Origin: Syntrophaceae bacterium UBA4778
GTDB taxonomy: Bacteria > Desulfobacterota > Syntrophia > Syntrophales > UBA4778
NCBI GenBank assembly: GCA_002403175.1
Contig: DHHG01000154.1
Span: forward strand, 1 to 33,536
Direction of reading: 5' to 3'
DNA: 33,536 nucleotides
Shown here: piece after piece, positions 1 to 8,466 of the stretch
Numbering within the stretch: position 1 is the stretch's first letter
How the letters are laid out: every line of letters begins with the position of its first letter
Made by a program: the position numbers and the translations under genes
The notes under the pieces: generated by a model
Told to the model about the DNA's origin: nothing
Databases searched by the model: none
Seen by the model: only the letters and a program-made list of their open reading frames with translations

Positions 1-930
1 GTCATTGCAGATGCAACTGTCAGGACCAAAGCTATCATTCTGGATAAAATTCTCGACCTGGGAGAAAAAGGGGAGACTTCCGGAACCCAGCCATTCTCAT
101 GGGTTTCTAGATTACCTGTTCTGGGGACATTCAGAATTGAAGCCGATCAGCTTATCTATAATGAACGCGGGAGAAGTATCAATCCGTTTATGGCGGAAAT
201 CACTCTGAAACCGGAACAGATCCGGATTTTTACAGAAAAGGCCGTTCTTTGCGGAATTCCGGTTCCGGGTACAATTGAGATTACTCCCGGAAAACTTTAT
301 TTTACAACCCGTTCTGAAATCAGGGAAGCGGATGTAACACCCATCCTGAACTGTCTTTATGGTACGCGGTTCGGAATAACCGGAAGAGCTGATTTCAGAA
401 ACGAAATTGAAGGGACTTCAAAAATACCAGACTCCCTTCGAGGAGATGGAGAACTGGTTCTCAAAGATGGGAGAATTTTCCGGATGATTTTACTCAGCCG
501 GATTCTTGAATTCATCAATGTGACACAGATTTTTCTGGGGGAAATTCCTGAATTCGGCAAAGAGGGAATGGCGTATTCCTCGATGCGGATTCTTTATCGA
601 ATCGAAGGTGGAAAAATAATCCTGAGCAGGATCCATCTGAACGGAAATACTGTCAGGATTGCAGGGGAAGGGACGGTCAACCTTGCCGACAATACGGTTA
701 ATCTCACCCTGCTCGTTTCTCCTCTTCGTACAATTGATAAAGTCCTGGGGAAGATACCGATCATCAAGAATTTCCGAAAGATTGTTGCCATTCCGGTTGG
801 CGTCTATGGCGATCTGAAAAACCCTACTATTGTTCCCCTATCGCCTGGAGCAGTCGGATCACATCTGTACGACATCATGAAGGACATTATACGTCTTCCC
901 TTCAGCGTCATTGCGCCGCTCACCAGATAA
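1..930 (+). CDS. AsmA-like envelope protein, C-terminal part (5' end outside window)
   Basis: The reading frame is open from base 1, so the gene starts before the window and only the last 309 codons are visible. An internal ATG at 190 is not the real start. The visible part is rich in short beta-strand-like segments. Near the C-terminus it shows the pattern typical of AsmA/YhdP-type proteins: a stretch like VNLADNTVNLTLLVSPLRT, then a segment about inner approximations (KVLGKIPIIKN), then PVGVYGDLKNPTIVPLSP before a short amphipathic tail. Family members are large inner-membrane-anchored proteins that span the periplasm and are implicated in phospholipid transport to the outer membrane, which suggests a Gram-negative host. 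Assignment is by fold-like pattern only; the exact paralogue cannot be named. Confidence 0.72.
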   Translation, partial: VIADATVRTKAIILDKILDLGEKGETSGTQPFSWVSRLPVLGTFRIEADQLIYNERGRSINPFMAEITLKPEQIRIFTEKAVLCGIPVPGTIEITPGKLYFTTRSEIREADVTPILNCLYGTRFGITGRADFRNEIEGTSKIPDSLRGDGELVLKDGRIFRMILLSRILEFINVTQIFLGEIPEFGKEGMAYSSMRILYRIEGGKIILSRIHLNGNTVRIAGEGTVNLADNTVNLTLLVSPLRTIDKVLGKIPIIKNFRKIVAIPVGVYGDLKNPTIVPLSPGAVGSHLYDIMKDIIRLPFSVIAPLTR

Positions 931-1052
931 ATCGGCATTGGAGTCAGGCACAGGATTCAAATGATTTGTGCACTTTCCTTTGAACAAGAGGCTGTAAGCA
1001 AGATGAGCGAGCAACTTGGTATAAAGCTCTCAGATCTGAATGCCCTTTTGTA

Positions 1053-1751
1053 TTATGTTTCTTTTTCGAACTGTGACTTGTCCGCACCACAGATGGGGCA
1101 GACCCAATCGCCAGGGATCTCCTCAAAAGGTGTCCCCGGTTTAATGCCATTTTCCAAATCGCCCAATTTGGGATCATAGATGTAACCGCAGATAGCACAT
1201 CTATATTTGACCGATATTTCAGCGGCGCTTTTTTCCTCTTTGATGTAGGTCGGCGCTGTTGCCGGTGCTTTCCCTCTTTTTATGGTCTGATAATAGGCAT
1301 ATGTCATCGGGGGGGCATCGCTCAACTTTTCATGAGTAATCACATCGCCAATGAAGATGGTGTGAGTTCCGCAATCGATCTCCTGAGTGATTTCCATTTC
1401 GAAACATGCAACTGCGCTTTCCAAAACGACGGGTGAGCCAGTTTGGCCGACTTTGTAACGAATGGCTTCAAACTTATTCAGATCCCTTCCACACTTGAAT
1501 CCGAAAAGCCCGATAAGGGACATAGGAGCCGATTCTGCAAGGACGGAGATAGAAAGCACTTTGCTGGATTTGATGCACTCATGCGTGAGATTCTGTTTGT
1601 TAATACTAACGGCTATTGTAGCCGGTTCCGATGTAACCTGGAACAGACTGTTTGCGATTTGACCATTGAGCTTATCTTTATCTCCCTCGTGGAGGACCGA
1701 ACTGACGATGTAAACGCCGTAACTAATACTGAAAAAAGCCTCTTTTCCCAT
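1053..1751 (-). CDS. hrb: High molecular weight rubredoxin (flavin reductase-like domain fused to rubredoxin)
   Basis: The protein has 232 aa. Residues about 1-160 form a flavin-reductase-like FMN-binding domain (start [16 protein letters not shown], then the [11 protein letters not shown] segment). Residues about 182-232 are a complete rubredoxin with iron ligands C185, C188, C218 and C221 ([10 protein letters not shown] ... [10 protein letters not shown]). This two-domain layout and length match Hrb of Moorella-type anaerobes, which passes electrons from NAD(P)H to flavodiiron proteins or rubrerythrin for O2/NO/peroxide removal. It lies 10 bases downstream of rubrerythrin on the same strand, so the two are probably co-transcribed with rbr first. 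Domain identity is seen in the sequence; the electron partner is inferred from the neighbour. Confidence 0.9.
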   Translation of the reverse strand: MGKEAFFSISYGVYIVSSVLHEGDKDKLNGQIANSLFQVTSEPATIAVSINKQNLTHECIKSSKVLSISVLAESAPMSLIGLFGFKCGRDLNKFEAIRYKVGQTGSPVVLESAVACFEMEITQEIDCGTHTIFIGDVITHEKLSDAPPMTYAYYQTIKRGKAPATAPTYIKEEKSAAEISVKYRCAICGYIYDPKLGDLENGIKPGTPFEEIPGDWVCPICGADKSQFEKET

Positions 1752-1761
1752 GTTAATGCCC

Positions 1762-2262
1762 TTAATCTATTTTTTTGAACAATTCACCTTTGGCTCCGCA
1801 AACAGGACATACGTCCGGTGCAATCTTTTCAGCTGTGTACCCGCATACGGGACAGATAAAATAATCAAATGCTTCCTCAAAGGGCTTATCCAGATGATCC
1901 AGTGCTTTCTGATAAAGCTCCGCGTGTATTTTTTCAACTTCATTTGCGAAAGAGAAAGTTCGCACCGCTGCTTTATTTCCTTCTGACTCAGCTGCTGCGA
2001 TCATTTCCGGATACATGCTCTTGAATTCATGTATTTCTCCGGCAATGGCTTCCTCCAGATTCTCTCTGGTACTTTTTATGCCGTTCATGGTTCTCAAATG
2101 ATTGTGGGCATGAACGGTTTCCGCTTCCGCAGCCGCCCGGAATAAGCGCGCTACCTGAGGAAAGCCGTCCTTCTCTGCTTTCGCTGCAAATGCCAGGTAT
2201 TTACGATTGGCCTGAGACTCTCCTGCGAATGCTCCTCTCAGAAATTCGTCTGTCTTGGACAT
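1762..2262 (-). CDS. rbr: Rubrerythrin
   Basis: A 166-aa non-haem iron peroxidase of anaerobes. The N-terminal four-helix ferritin-like domain has the di-iron motifs: E15 in [12 protein letters not shown]48 and H51 in EAETVHAH, and a second ExxH in EKIHAELY. The C-terminal rubredoxin-like domain has two CxxC pairs (CPVCGY and CPVCGA). The length is usual for the short rubrerythrin form. The start is supported by a strong ribosome-binding site (AGGAGG) seven bases upstream. It is the first gene of an apparent rbr-hrb operon and would reduce H2O2 to water in the cytoplasm, with Hrb as a likely electron donor. Confidence 0.95.
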   Translation of the reverse strand: MSKTDEFLRGAFAGESQANRKYLAFAAKAEKDGFPQVARLFRAAAEAETVHAHNHLRTMNGIKSTRENLEEAIAGEIHEFKSMYPEMIAAAESEGNKAAVRTFSFANEVEKIHAELYQKALDHLDKPFEEAFDYFICPVCGYTAEKIAPDVCPVCGAKGELFKKID

Positions 2263-2298
2263 AACAAACCTCCTCTCATCTGGGCTATGATTTGCAAG

Positions 2299-2331
2299 AC
2301 TTTACCATGTCCCAATTTTTATTTGCAATAA
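2299..2331 (-). promoter_or_regulatory. Possible promoter and operator of rbr-hrb
   Basis: Reading the minus strand, TTGCAA (2328-2323) is followed after 18 bases by TAAAGT (2304-2299), preceded by TG as in an extended -10. The -35 hexamer lies inside a 13-base palindrome, TTATTTGCAATAA (2319-2331), which could be a repressor site. The palindrome is certain; promoter and operator function are inferred, and no PerR or Fur consensus is matched. Confidence 0.35.
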
Positions 2332-2496
2332 GATCTTTACCTCTCTTTTTAAGAGAAAGTTAGCCGAGGGCCTGAGAAATCGATCAAGAGAAATTTAGAT
2401 ATTAAGATTTTTCGAATTCCAAATTAAGGGAATCCCTGATTGCAATGTTTTTAAAAAGATGGTGGATTGACGGTAGTTTTAAACAGGAAGGTAATC

Positions 2497-2955
2497 ATGA
2501 AAAAAAGCAGATATCGGACAACATTGATTGGAATACTTATATTTATTCTGCTTGTAGTTACTGCATATCTGGTGGGATTGCATCAGGGCCGATCGCAAAT
2601 AGAAGATCAGCGGACAGCTTTTGAAAAGCAAATTATTCAATTACAAAAAAGCCAAGCGGTTGCCGGAAGCTGGAGCGCTCTTTGGAAATCAAGGTCTTCG
2701 CTTTGCAAAGCGGCCTATGATCTTGAACAGAAAAATTTAGGTTTGGCCGAATTGCAGCTTCGGGAAGCGAAAACATCACTGGCGATGGTCAGCCCCGTCC
2801 TTATTGGAGCCGATCCCGTTCAGTTCGAGGAAGTGCGGCGCAATGTTGCCGAACTCAAACTAGAAATTGGATCCGATGTTGAAGAACAAAGAAGAATCAT
2901 TTTAAACACGGGTGAACGTCTGGATACGCTCATTCGGCGTCTGCCAAAAACCTGA
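2497..2955 (+). CDS. Small membrane-anchored coiled-coil protein, unknown function
   Basis: Not recognised as a named family. The 152-aa protein has a short basic N-terminus (MKKSRYRTT), one strong transmembrane helix (residues about 10-28, IGILIFILLVVTAYLVGL) and a soluble, mostly helical region (residues about 30-150) with many Gln, Glu and Leu that suggests a coiled coil outside the membrane. The ATG at 2497 is preferred over an upstream TTG (2467) because AGGAAGG lies five bases before it. It stands alone between the divergent rbr operon and the corA remnant. The topology, N-in with the bulk in the periplasm, is predicted from charge only. Confidence 0.7.
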   Translation: MKKSRYRTTLIGILIFILLVVTAYLVGLHQGRSQIEDQRTAFEKQIIQLQKSQAVAGSWSALWKSRSSLCKAAYDLEQKNLGLAELQLREAKTSLAMVSPVLIGADPVQFEEVRRNVAELKLEIGSDVEEQRRIILNTGERLDTLIRRLPKT

Positions 2956-3162
2956 TTGAGATTTAAATGGATCCTTTGCAGCAAGCAATAGTACATACTA
3001 GTGTTTGATAATCAAGCCACCTCCATTTGAAGTAATCAGCGCTCATTCATACCCCCTTTGTCATTCAGAACCCCCCTTTTGCCTCAGGATATGTTATTCC
3101 TTTGACAACAAATCCCGATTCTATGTAATGTGACAAAAAATGAGTCTTCCCAATCAAAGGTC

Positions 3163-4221
3163 ATGTCAAGATTTACAAAAAATGTTTCCAAGAAAATAGG
3201 GCTTCCCCTGGATCGCTCGTTCATTTCGGCGAAAGTCGGACCGAGTCCGTCAGCATCCAACTGATCGAGTTCGGTCCTGAAGAAGCCACTGTGCGACATA
3301 TCTCGGCCATTGAAAAATGTTTTCCGCTGAAAGAGAGTCCTTCCGTAACCTGGATCGATGTAAACGGAATACATGATACGGCTTTGGTAAAAAGAATCGG
3401 GGAATGTTTTCGTCTCCACCCCTTGTTTTTGGAAGATATTGTCACGACAGGTCAGTATCCCAAATTCGAGGACTTTGGAGACTATGTATTTGTTGTATTG
3501 AAGATGCTTGAATATGAGCAGGGTGGGCAGATTGCTGCGGAGCAGGTCAGCATTGTGCTAGGGCCTAATTTTGTCATTTCATTTCAGGAGAAGGTAGCCG
3601 ATCTGTTTAAACCGATACGGGATATGATTCAGAACAATCACCTTTTCCGGAATAGAGGGTCTGATTATCTTGCATATTCACTTATTGACTTGATTATTGA
3701 TCGGTATTTCCCGATTCTTGAGAAATTGGGAGATGACATAGAAGATAAAGAAAACCAGCTTATTGCTAATCCTGTTTCCGGGACACTGGGCAGTATTCAG
3801 CAATTGAAAAAAGAACTCCTTTTTTTGCGCAAGTCGGTTTGGCCCTTGCGCGAGGTTATAAGTTCACTGAGCAGGGGAATGACTCCTCTCATCAAGGATG
3901 AGACCAGGATTTATTTGCGGGATGTTCAACGACCACACTGTTCAGGTCATAGATACCATGGAGACCCTGCGGGAAATCATCTATGGTATGTTTGATATTT
4001 ACCTGTCCAGCATGAGTAATCGCATGAACGAGATCATGAAGGTACTGACCGTCTTTGCGACTATTTTCATCCCTTTGACCTTCCTGGTCGGAGTCTATGG
4101 AATGAATTTCAAATTCATGCCCGAACTGGAATGGAAATGGAGCCACCCTATCCTCTGGTTATTCATGATCGGGGTTGCCGGAAGCATGCTGTGGTATTTT
4201 CGCACGAAAAAGTGGTTTTAG
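3163..4221 (+). pseudogene. corA: CorA-type Mg2+/Co2+ channel gene with two frameshifts
   Basis: Reassembled across frames this is a full-length CorA of about 351 aa, the same length as the Thermotoga maritima protein. The N-terminus starts at ATG 3163 (MSRFTKNVSKKIGLP) and is cut after about 15 codons by a -1 shift in the CCCC run at 3205-3208; five Cs would restore PGSLVHFGES. The middle frame (about 3207-3926) holds the cytoplasmic domain (EDFGDYVFVVLKM, VSIVLG, FQEK, SLIDLIIDRYFPILEK). A second shift near 3925-3929, one extra base between the codons for RDV and NDHTVQV, moves it into the last frame. That frame carries the long helix, two transmembrane segments and the signature YGMN pore motif, ending FRTKKWF. 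With both shifts no complete channel could be made. True decay and sequencing error are both possible. Confidence 0.85.
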
Positions 4222-4223
4222 CT

Positions 4224-4237
4224 GAATCTTAAGATTC
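4224..4237. repeat. 14-bp perfect palindrome after corA
   Basis: GAATCTTAAGATTC lies two bases after the corA stop codon, in the gap before the convergent pspC gene. It has no loop and no T-run, so it is not a typical terminator. Its function is unknown. Confidence 0.4.
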
Positions 4238-4310
4238 CATCTAGTTCCCTTTAATATGAGCACGATTTTGTGCGTTCAGAGCGAGGCCATGGACTTTCCG
4301 GAATCTCCGA

Positions 4311-4502
4311 TCAGGGAGTCGGTTTTTTAGGAATAACTGCCCACATTGCAAGATACGCCAGGATCGCGAGTCCAAAAGAAAAAACGATAAAGATGATATA
4401 AAGAACGCGAACAACCGTCGGGTCCACATCGAAGAATTCTCCCAGGCCACCGCATACTCCTGCTATCTTTTTATCAGATGTGGAAAGATATAGCCTTTTC
4501 AT
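4311..4502 (-). CDS. pspC: PspC-domain small membrane protein
   Basis: A 63-aa PspC-domain protein. The N-terminus MKRLYLSTSDKKIAGVCGGLGEFF is the hallmark of the family (IAGVCGGLxxxF), then DVDPTVVRVLY, followed by one strong transmembrane region (residues about 33-56). Start 4502 is chosen over 4538 because GGAGGGGGAAT directly precedes it and because the family begins at the MKR segment. Such stand-alone PspC proteins sit in the inner membrane and are linked to envelope stress, but the other psp genes are not here. It faces away from the DUF2267 gene and converges on corA. Confidence 0.88.
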   Translation of the reverse strand: MKRLYLSTSDKKIAGVCGGLGEFFDVDPTVVRVLYIIFIVFSFGLAILAYLAMWAVIPKKPTP

Positions 4503-4553
4503 ATTCCCCCTCCGTCTTCTTTTTTTTAATGATGGCATTAACTGTTCTTTGGC

Positions 4554-4587
4554 TCAATACCGGAATCCCTGTATGGTTCGGTATTGA
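4554..4587. repeat. Inverted repeat in the pspC / DUF2267 divergent region
   Basis: TCAATACCG (4554-4562) and CGGTATTGA (4579-4587) are perfect 9-base arms around a 16-base centre. There is no T-run after it. It sits seven bases upstream of the candidate promoter of the DUF2267 gene, so an operator is more likely than a terminator. This is inference. Confidence 0.45.
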
Positions 4588-4594
4588 TTAGGTT

Positions 4595-4624
4595 TTGACT
4601 TCAGTATCTCTAGGCTATCATAAT
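4595..4624 (+). promoter_or_regulatory. Candidate sigma-70-like promoter for the DUF2267 gene
   Basis: TTGACT at 4595-4600 and CATAAT at 4619-4624 are separated by 18 bases; both are close to the consensus hexamers. The predicted start near 4631 gives a leader of roughly 90 bases before the ATG at 4719. Confidence 0.5.
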
Positions 4625-4718
4625 CCTTTGCGCCGTCGAAAAGGCGGGTTTCCCCTATTGCCTAAAGGTGTAATCTGAATATTATTAGGATGAGACCTCT
4701 TTCAGTAAGGAGGGATAT

Positions 4719-5099
4719 ATGGATTACGATGATTTTATTGAGCAGGTAAAAGAGTTGGATTATATCGACAGTGACAGGGAGGCTGATGCTGCAGTAAAGG
4801 CTGTGCTTGGATTGCTGGCGAGCAAAATGGAGGAGCCCGACGCCAGAATGATGTCCGACAGTTTGCCGGAGCAACTCTCTTATGAAAAACTTCGGGACAG
4901 TTATGATGAAATGGCAGACATAACGACCGGAGAATACGCATCGGAAATCGCGGATCGTTTCGATCTGGATGAGGACCAGGCCCACGAGCTGGTCGATACG
5001 GTGCTGGTTATTGCGAAAGAAGCTTTGGGCGAGGAAATGATATCCGATCTGGAGGAGAAATTACCGTTGGATTGGGCGGAACTTCTCGAAAACGCATAA
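4719..5099 (+). CDS. DUF2267 family protein
   Basis: A 126-aa acidic, all-helical protein beginning MDYDDFIEQVKEL. The pattern of an N-terminal repeat (DREADAAVKAVLGLLASKM ... LPEQLSYEKLRDSY) followed by a second one (GEYASEIADRFDLDEDQAHELVDTVLVIAKEALGEEMISDLEEKLP) matches DUF2267, whose members are 120-150 aa, cytoplasmic and of unknown function. Start ATG 4719 has an excellent ribosome-binding site (AAGGAGG) six bases upstream. It is a single-gene unit with its own likely promoter, divergent from pspC. Confidence 0.82.
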   Translation: MDYDDFIEQVKELDYIDSDREADAAVKAVLGLLASKMEEPDARMMSDSLPEQLSYEKLRDSYDEMADITTGEYASEIADRFDLDEDQAHELVDTVLVIAKEALGEEMISDLEEKLPLDWAELLENA

Positions 5100-5938
5100 T
5101 TAAAAGCTGGATGCTAGTCAGGGATCTGGTATTGACTTCTGCTTAAAAGAAAATTGGCCACATGGGATTCGACTCGGTTGCCGCCCTGAAAGGCAGATGA
5201 CCGGTTTGGTTACCGCTAATCCAATGAGAAAATTCTTATAAGTTAGTGTAAGTTTATGATATTGCATGTTTTGGAAAAACCTTGATTACCCAAGGATCTA
5301 CCCAAAGAACTCTGTTTTACAGATGTGTCCTTTAGGATATCCCCCCTAAATATCTGTTTTAAATCAAATGCGTACTTTCAGCGGCTGAGAAATAGAGGGC
5401 CGGGTCTAATATCTTCCGCTGTAGAGTAAATCTTCCCGTCTCCTTTGGTGGAAACCTGCGGAGTCCTATTTCTGTACGAGACTAAAGATGTGTGGAAGAA
5501 CTCGGAGTGAAACTGGAAAAAACAAACCTCTAGAGTGCCCTTCAGATTTAAGCAAAAAAGCCGATAAATATAGCAAGAACATGTTTTTTATAATGCCAAT
5601 TTTTTATTTATTTGCAGACTGGAATTGAAGATCAATGTTGCTTCTGTGAATGGAAAGCTAAAAGCTTTGAATATTAAGTGAAGGGGGTGGTCCCAAGATA
5701 GCGGAATATATTGGCATGTTGGAATAATGATGAATTGATAGCCGATTGGAAAAAGATCCATGCACAAGGCCTCGGTTTTACAGAATAATTAAGCCTATAA
5801 CAAACCATGGTACCGGATCGGCGATACAGGACTTCCTAAACTCAGTGACGTCTTATTCTCAGAGGTATGAGTTTTTAGCGAATCCGAAAAGAAAAGGCTT
5901 TCTGCTCATCCCTGAACATTAGAGCCGGAGAGAGTAAA
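5100..5938. other. 839-base gap without a recognisable gene
   Basis: No open frame of useful length, tRNA, clear terminator or repeat array was seen on either strand. The region is AT-rich in its middle (about 5520-5800) and many short frames are broken by stops. It may contain decayed sequence or an unrecognised non-coding RNA; nothing specific can be supported. Confidence 0.5.
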
Positions 5939-6238
5939 ATGAATGATTTAAATACTGAAGATGCATTACCTCAGAGCGGCATTTATGGCCTATGGCTTCG
6001 TGTTACAAGCTTATCCATCGTGTATTTCCTTAAGTATCAGAATGAATTAGCGCGAGATTTCATCTTTGACGAAACGAACGTGTTTTTTGACCTTGTCTGT
6101 GAACAGATGGGATATGAGCCAAGGCAAGTAAGGAGAATGATTCTGAAAGCCAGCAAAAAAAGAGAGTACTTTGCCTTCCAACATCCAGCGGAAGAGAGTA
6201 TGCACAATCACCACATCCGTATAGCGGTCGGAGGGTGA
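5939..6238 (+). CDS. Hypothetical protein next to the island edge
   Basis: Not recognised. It has 99 aa and starts at ATG 5939 with a good ribosome-binding site (CCGGAGAG seven bases before). A hydrophobic stretch near residues 14-31 (GIYGLWLRVTSLSIVYFL) is too polar to be a confident membrane helix. The C-terminal half is basic (YEPRQVRRMILKASKKREYF) and ends in a His-rich tail. It lies on the chromosomal side, about 105 bases before the distal att copy, so in the pre-integration chromosome it was the neighbour beyond the 3' end of tRNA-Glu, on the opposite strand. Confidence 0.5.
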   Translation: MNDLNTEDALPQSGIYGLWLRVTSLSIVYFLKYQNELARDFIFDETNVFFDLVCEQMGYEPRQVRRMILKASKKREYFAFQHPAEESMHNHHIRIAVGG

Positions 6239-6343
6239 AGCCTTTGCTCATTATCCTAAATTCTTTTCTTTGATTGATAAATAGGTTTCTCAATTTATTC
6301 GAAAAGAAATAGAAAAAGGGTTGATTCGTAAGGTTATAAAATA

Positions 6344-6393
6344 TTGGCGTCCCCACGGGGGTTCGAACCCCGGCTGCCGCCGTGAAAGAGCGG
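6344..6393 (-). repeat. Distal attachment site: displaced 3' half of tRNA-Glu
   Basis: The minus strand reads as the tRNA-Glu(UUC) anticodon loop, variable region, T-arm and acceptor 3' strand with CCA. It equals 24367-24416 except at 6361 (G/A) and 6389 (A/G). The 5' half of the tRNA is absent, so this is the original chromosomal 3' end left behind by integration and not a functional tRNA. Confidence 0.9.
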
Positions 6394-6843
6394 CCCAGAA
6401 GCCTAATTCCGCCATTTTATTGACCTTTTAAACCGGTTTATGCCGTTTAAACCAATCAAGTCCCGACCAGATTCACGACCAAAAACTGCCCGCCGTAAAC
6501 AGTGCACCTCAAGAGCTCAAGTCCCACAGGTTTTATTCCAATATCTCTTAAAGTTTGAAAATGATCTTATTTATGAAATTTTGCTATCTAAATAAAACTA
6601 TTTTTAAACTTCTGCGCTGCAAAAATTTGTATTGTGGATTTTTCCCCTCCGAGTCTCGTCGGATGGATCATTTTGCACCCTCAATAAGCCGCACGTGGAT
6701 CGATTCAAGTCCCTTCTTCCCGAAATAATATGCCGCCTGTAGGTTTCTAACTTTAAAAAGATTGACTACTTAGGCGAATTTGAATAAGTACTTTCCTGAC
6801 GAATGTCTTTTCTGTAGAGGCAAGTCCGGAACCGGAGAGACGA
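6394..6843. promoter_or_regulatory. Left arm of the element with candidate integrase arm-type sites
   Basis: 450 bases without a gene. At 6461-6470 (TCCCGACCAG) and 6471-6481 (ATTCACGACCA) there are two tandem copies of a CGACCA-containing motif, 12 bases apart. ATTCACGACC occurs twice more at the other end of the element (24278-24287 and 24291-24300). The inner edges of both pairs lie about 65-68 bases from the tRNA-derived cores, as expected of integrase arm sites. The rest is AT-rich and shows nothing firm apart from the ribosome-binding site (CCGGAGAG) of the next gene. Confidence 0.5.
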
Positions 6844-8259
6844 ATGACACCAAAAAACATGAGGCCTAGCAAAGTCAATCACGGCCCGAATCCTGAACAA
6901 GTAAAACTCTTGATCCATGAGGGCGAAGGGCTCACCGTAGAATTCAAGGAGCGATACACCTCGCGAATCGACGAGGACATTGTTGCCTTCGCCAATGCCA
7001 GAGGCGGAACACTGCTCCTCGGGGTTCGGGATGACGGAACCATCACCGGCGAACGCTTAACCAACGATCTGAAAGCCAAGATCAACAGCTTGGCCCGCAA
7101 CTGCAAGCCGGCTATTACGGTCGAACTTTCGCAGGTCGGGGAAGTCGCGGCTGTTATGGTTTCTGAAGGCACGGGAAAGCCCTATGCTTGCGGCTCCGGC
7201 TACTACCGGCGGCTGGATGCTACCACTCAGAAGATGACGCATGAAGAGTTGCGTGTCATGTTTGCCGAGAACGAACCATTGCCCTTTGAGGAAAATACCG
7301 TTCGCGGATTTTCCTTTGATGATATCTCCAAACGAAAGATCCTCGCGTTTGCCAAAGAAGCGGGCATCCGCATCGGCTCCGTTGCCGTGCCCCAATTTCT
7401 GCGCAGTCTCAGGGTGGCGGATGAAGCCGGAGTAAAAAATGCGGGCATTCTTTTCTTTGCGAAAGACGTCTATGCCCACCTGCACCAAGCCCAAATGACA
7501 CTCCTGGCGTTCAAGGGAACAGGGAGGCTCCACATCTATGATCGCCGTGATATTCGGGATGACCTCCTGACCCAATTCAATGAGGCCGTTGAGTTCCTCA
7601 AAAAGCATCTGAACATCCGGAGCGAAATCAAGGGCATCAATCGAGAAGACATATACGAAATTCCATTTGAAGTTCTGCGTGAAGCCATCGTGAATGCCAT
7701 CATGCACCGCGACTACAGCATTGCAGGCACGCAGGTCAGCATTGAGGTTTATGATGACAGGGTAGAAATCGTGAACCCCGGCGGTCTCCTGAAAGGCTTG
7801 TCTATAAAGGAACTCGGTACACTTTCGATCCGGCGAAATGAACTGATAGCAGACCTTTTCTTTCGCCTTCACAAAGTCGAGCGCATTGGCATGGGTATCA
7901 AAAAAATGAAAGAAGCCATGACCACAGCCGGATTGCGCGAACCGGTCTTTGCGAGCGATGCGTTTTTTAGAGCGACATTTCAGCGATTACCTGAATTCGC
8001 CCTCAAGGAAAAGGAAGTGGAAAAGGGTTCGGAGAAAAAGTTCGGAGAAGGTTCGGAGAAAAGTTCGGAGAAAAGTTCGGAGAAAGTTTTAGCGTTCCTA
8101 AAAGAGAATAATACAGCCAGTGCGCGGAAAGTCGCAGAGGCCCTTAATTTGTCCCCAAGAGCTGTAGAAAAGCAGATAGCCGCTTTAAAGAAGGCCGGGA
8201 AACTCAAACGCATCGGTCCGGCAAAAGGAGGGCGATGGGAGGTCGTTGGGGAAAGATAG
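6844..8259 (+). CDS. AlbA_2 / HATPase / winged-helix protein (RecG-like putative regulator, COG2865 type)
   Basis: A 471-aa protein with three parts. Residues about 25-120 are an AlbA_2 (Schlafen-type) domain with GLTVEFKERY and GGTLLLGVRDDG. Residues about 270-385 are the RecG-C-like ATP-binding region with REAIVNAIMHRDY (N284, H288, D290), VEIVNPGG and ERIGMGIKKM. Residues about 415-465 form a winged helix (ASARKVAEALNLSPRAVEKQIAALKKAGKL). Between the last two is a low-complexity linker of SEK repeats. Family members are usually transcription regulators found beside mobile and defence genes; the biochemical activity is not settled. It lies 207 bases upstream of the DISARM-like operon on the same strand, with a palindrome and candidate promoter between them, so it could control that operon (inference). 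ATG 6844 has GGAGAG just upstream. Confidence 0.82.
   Translation: MTPKNMRPSKVNHGPNPEQVKLLIHEGEGLTVEFKERYTSRIDEDIVAFANARGGTLLLGVRDDGTITGERLTNDLKAKINSLARNCKPAITVELSQVGEVAAVMVSEGTGKPYACGSGYYRRLDATTQKMTHEELRVMFAENEPLPFEENTVRGFSFDDISKRKILAFAKEAGIRIGSVAVPQFLRSLRVADEAGVKNAGILFFAKDVYAHLHQAQMTLLAFKGTGRLHIYDRRDIRDDLLTQFNEAVEFLKKHLNIRSEIKGINREDIYEIPFEVLREAIVNAIMHRDYSIAGTQVSIEVYDDRVEIVNPGGLLKGLSIKELGTLSIRRNELIADLFFRLHKVERIGMGIKKMKEAMTTAGLREPVFASDAFFRATFQRLPEFALKEKEVEKGSEKKFGEGSEKSSEKSSEKVLAFLKENNTASARKVAEALNLSPRAVEKQIAALKKAGKLKRIGPAKGGRWEVVGER
8027..8086 (+). repeat. Five tandem 12-base units encoding SEK repeats
   Basis: Units start GTTCGGAGAA at 8027, 8040, 8051, 8063 and 8075, with lengths 13, 11, 12, 12 and 12. 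The +1 and -1 of the first two units cancel, so only the second unit is read in another frame (FGE instead of SEK). The array is in the linker between the ATPase-like domain and the winged helix. Confidence 0.85.
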
Positions 8260-8393
8260 TTTTTGTGCTTAGCGCCTTTTTTTACATATTTGGAACTTTA
8301 ACGTATTAGCATGTGAGCGGATTTGACATCGGGGCAGGTTAAGCCCCCATTGATTAGCAAGCACGCCATAAAACAAATGAGCTGCCTTGAATT

Positions 8394-8445
8394 ATGCCCT
8401 CTATTAACCTTTTTGTCTTGAACAAAAATGAGGGCATGACTTAAT
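8394..8445 (+). promoter_or_regulatory. Palindrome overlapping a candidate promoter of the DISARM-like operon
   Basis: ATGCCCTC (8394-8401) and GAGGGCAT (8430-8437) form perfect 8-base arms, with weaker inner symmetry (TTTTTGT ... ACAAAAA). TTGAAC (8418-8423) and CTTAAT (8440-8445), 16 bases apart, are a plausible -35/-10 pair inside and just after the palindrome. The expected start is near 8452, 15 bases before the methylase ATG. A repressor on the arms would block the promoter. The palindrome is certain, the promoter moderate, the regulation inferred. Confidence 0.45.
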
Positions 8446-8466
8446 CATGTTCTCACTGTCAAGAAG

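Noticed and set aside
4301..4326. Terminator CCGATCAGGGAGTCGG followed by TTTTTT after corA
   Set aside because: The stem is only four base pairs and lies within the pspC coding end.
5700..5790. A short stretch reading NNDELIADWKKIHAQG, faintly like DUF4160
   Set aside because: Too short and interrupted by stops; the resemblance is too weak to call a remnant.
6344..6420. A second tRNA-Glu gene
   Set aside because: Only the 3' half matches; the 5' half and D-arm are absent, so it is the displaced att copy.
7057..7872. 271-codon minus-strand open frame inside the AlbA_2/HATPase gene
   Set aside because: Shadow of a well-supported plus-strand gene; no start signal and no family pattern.
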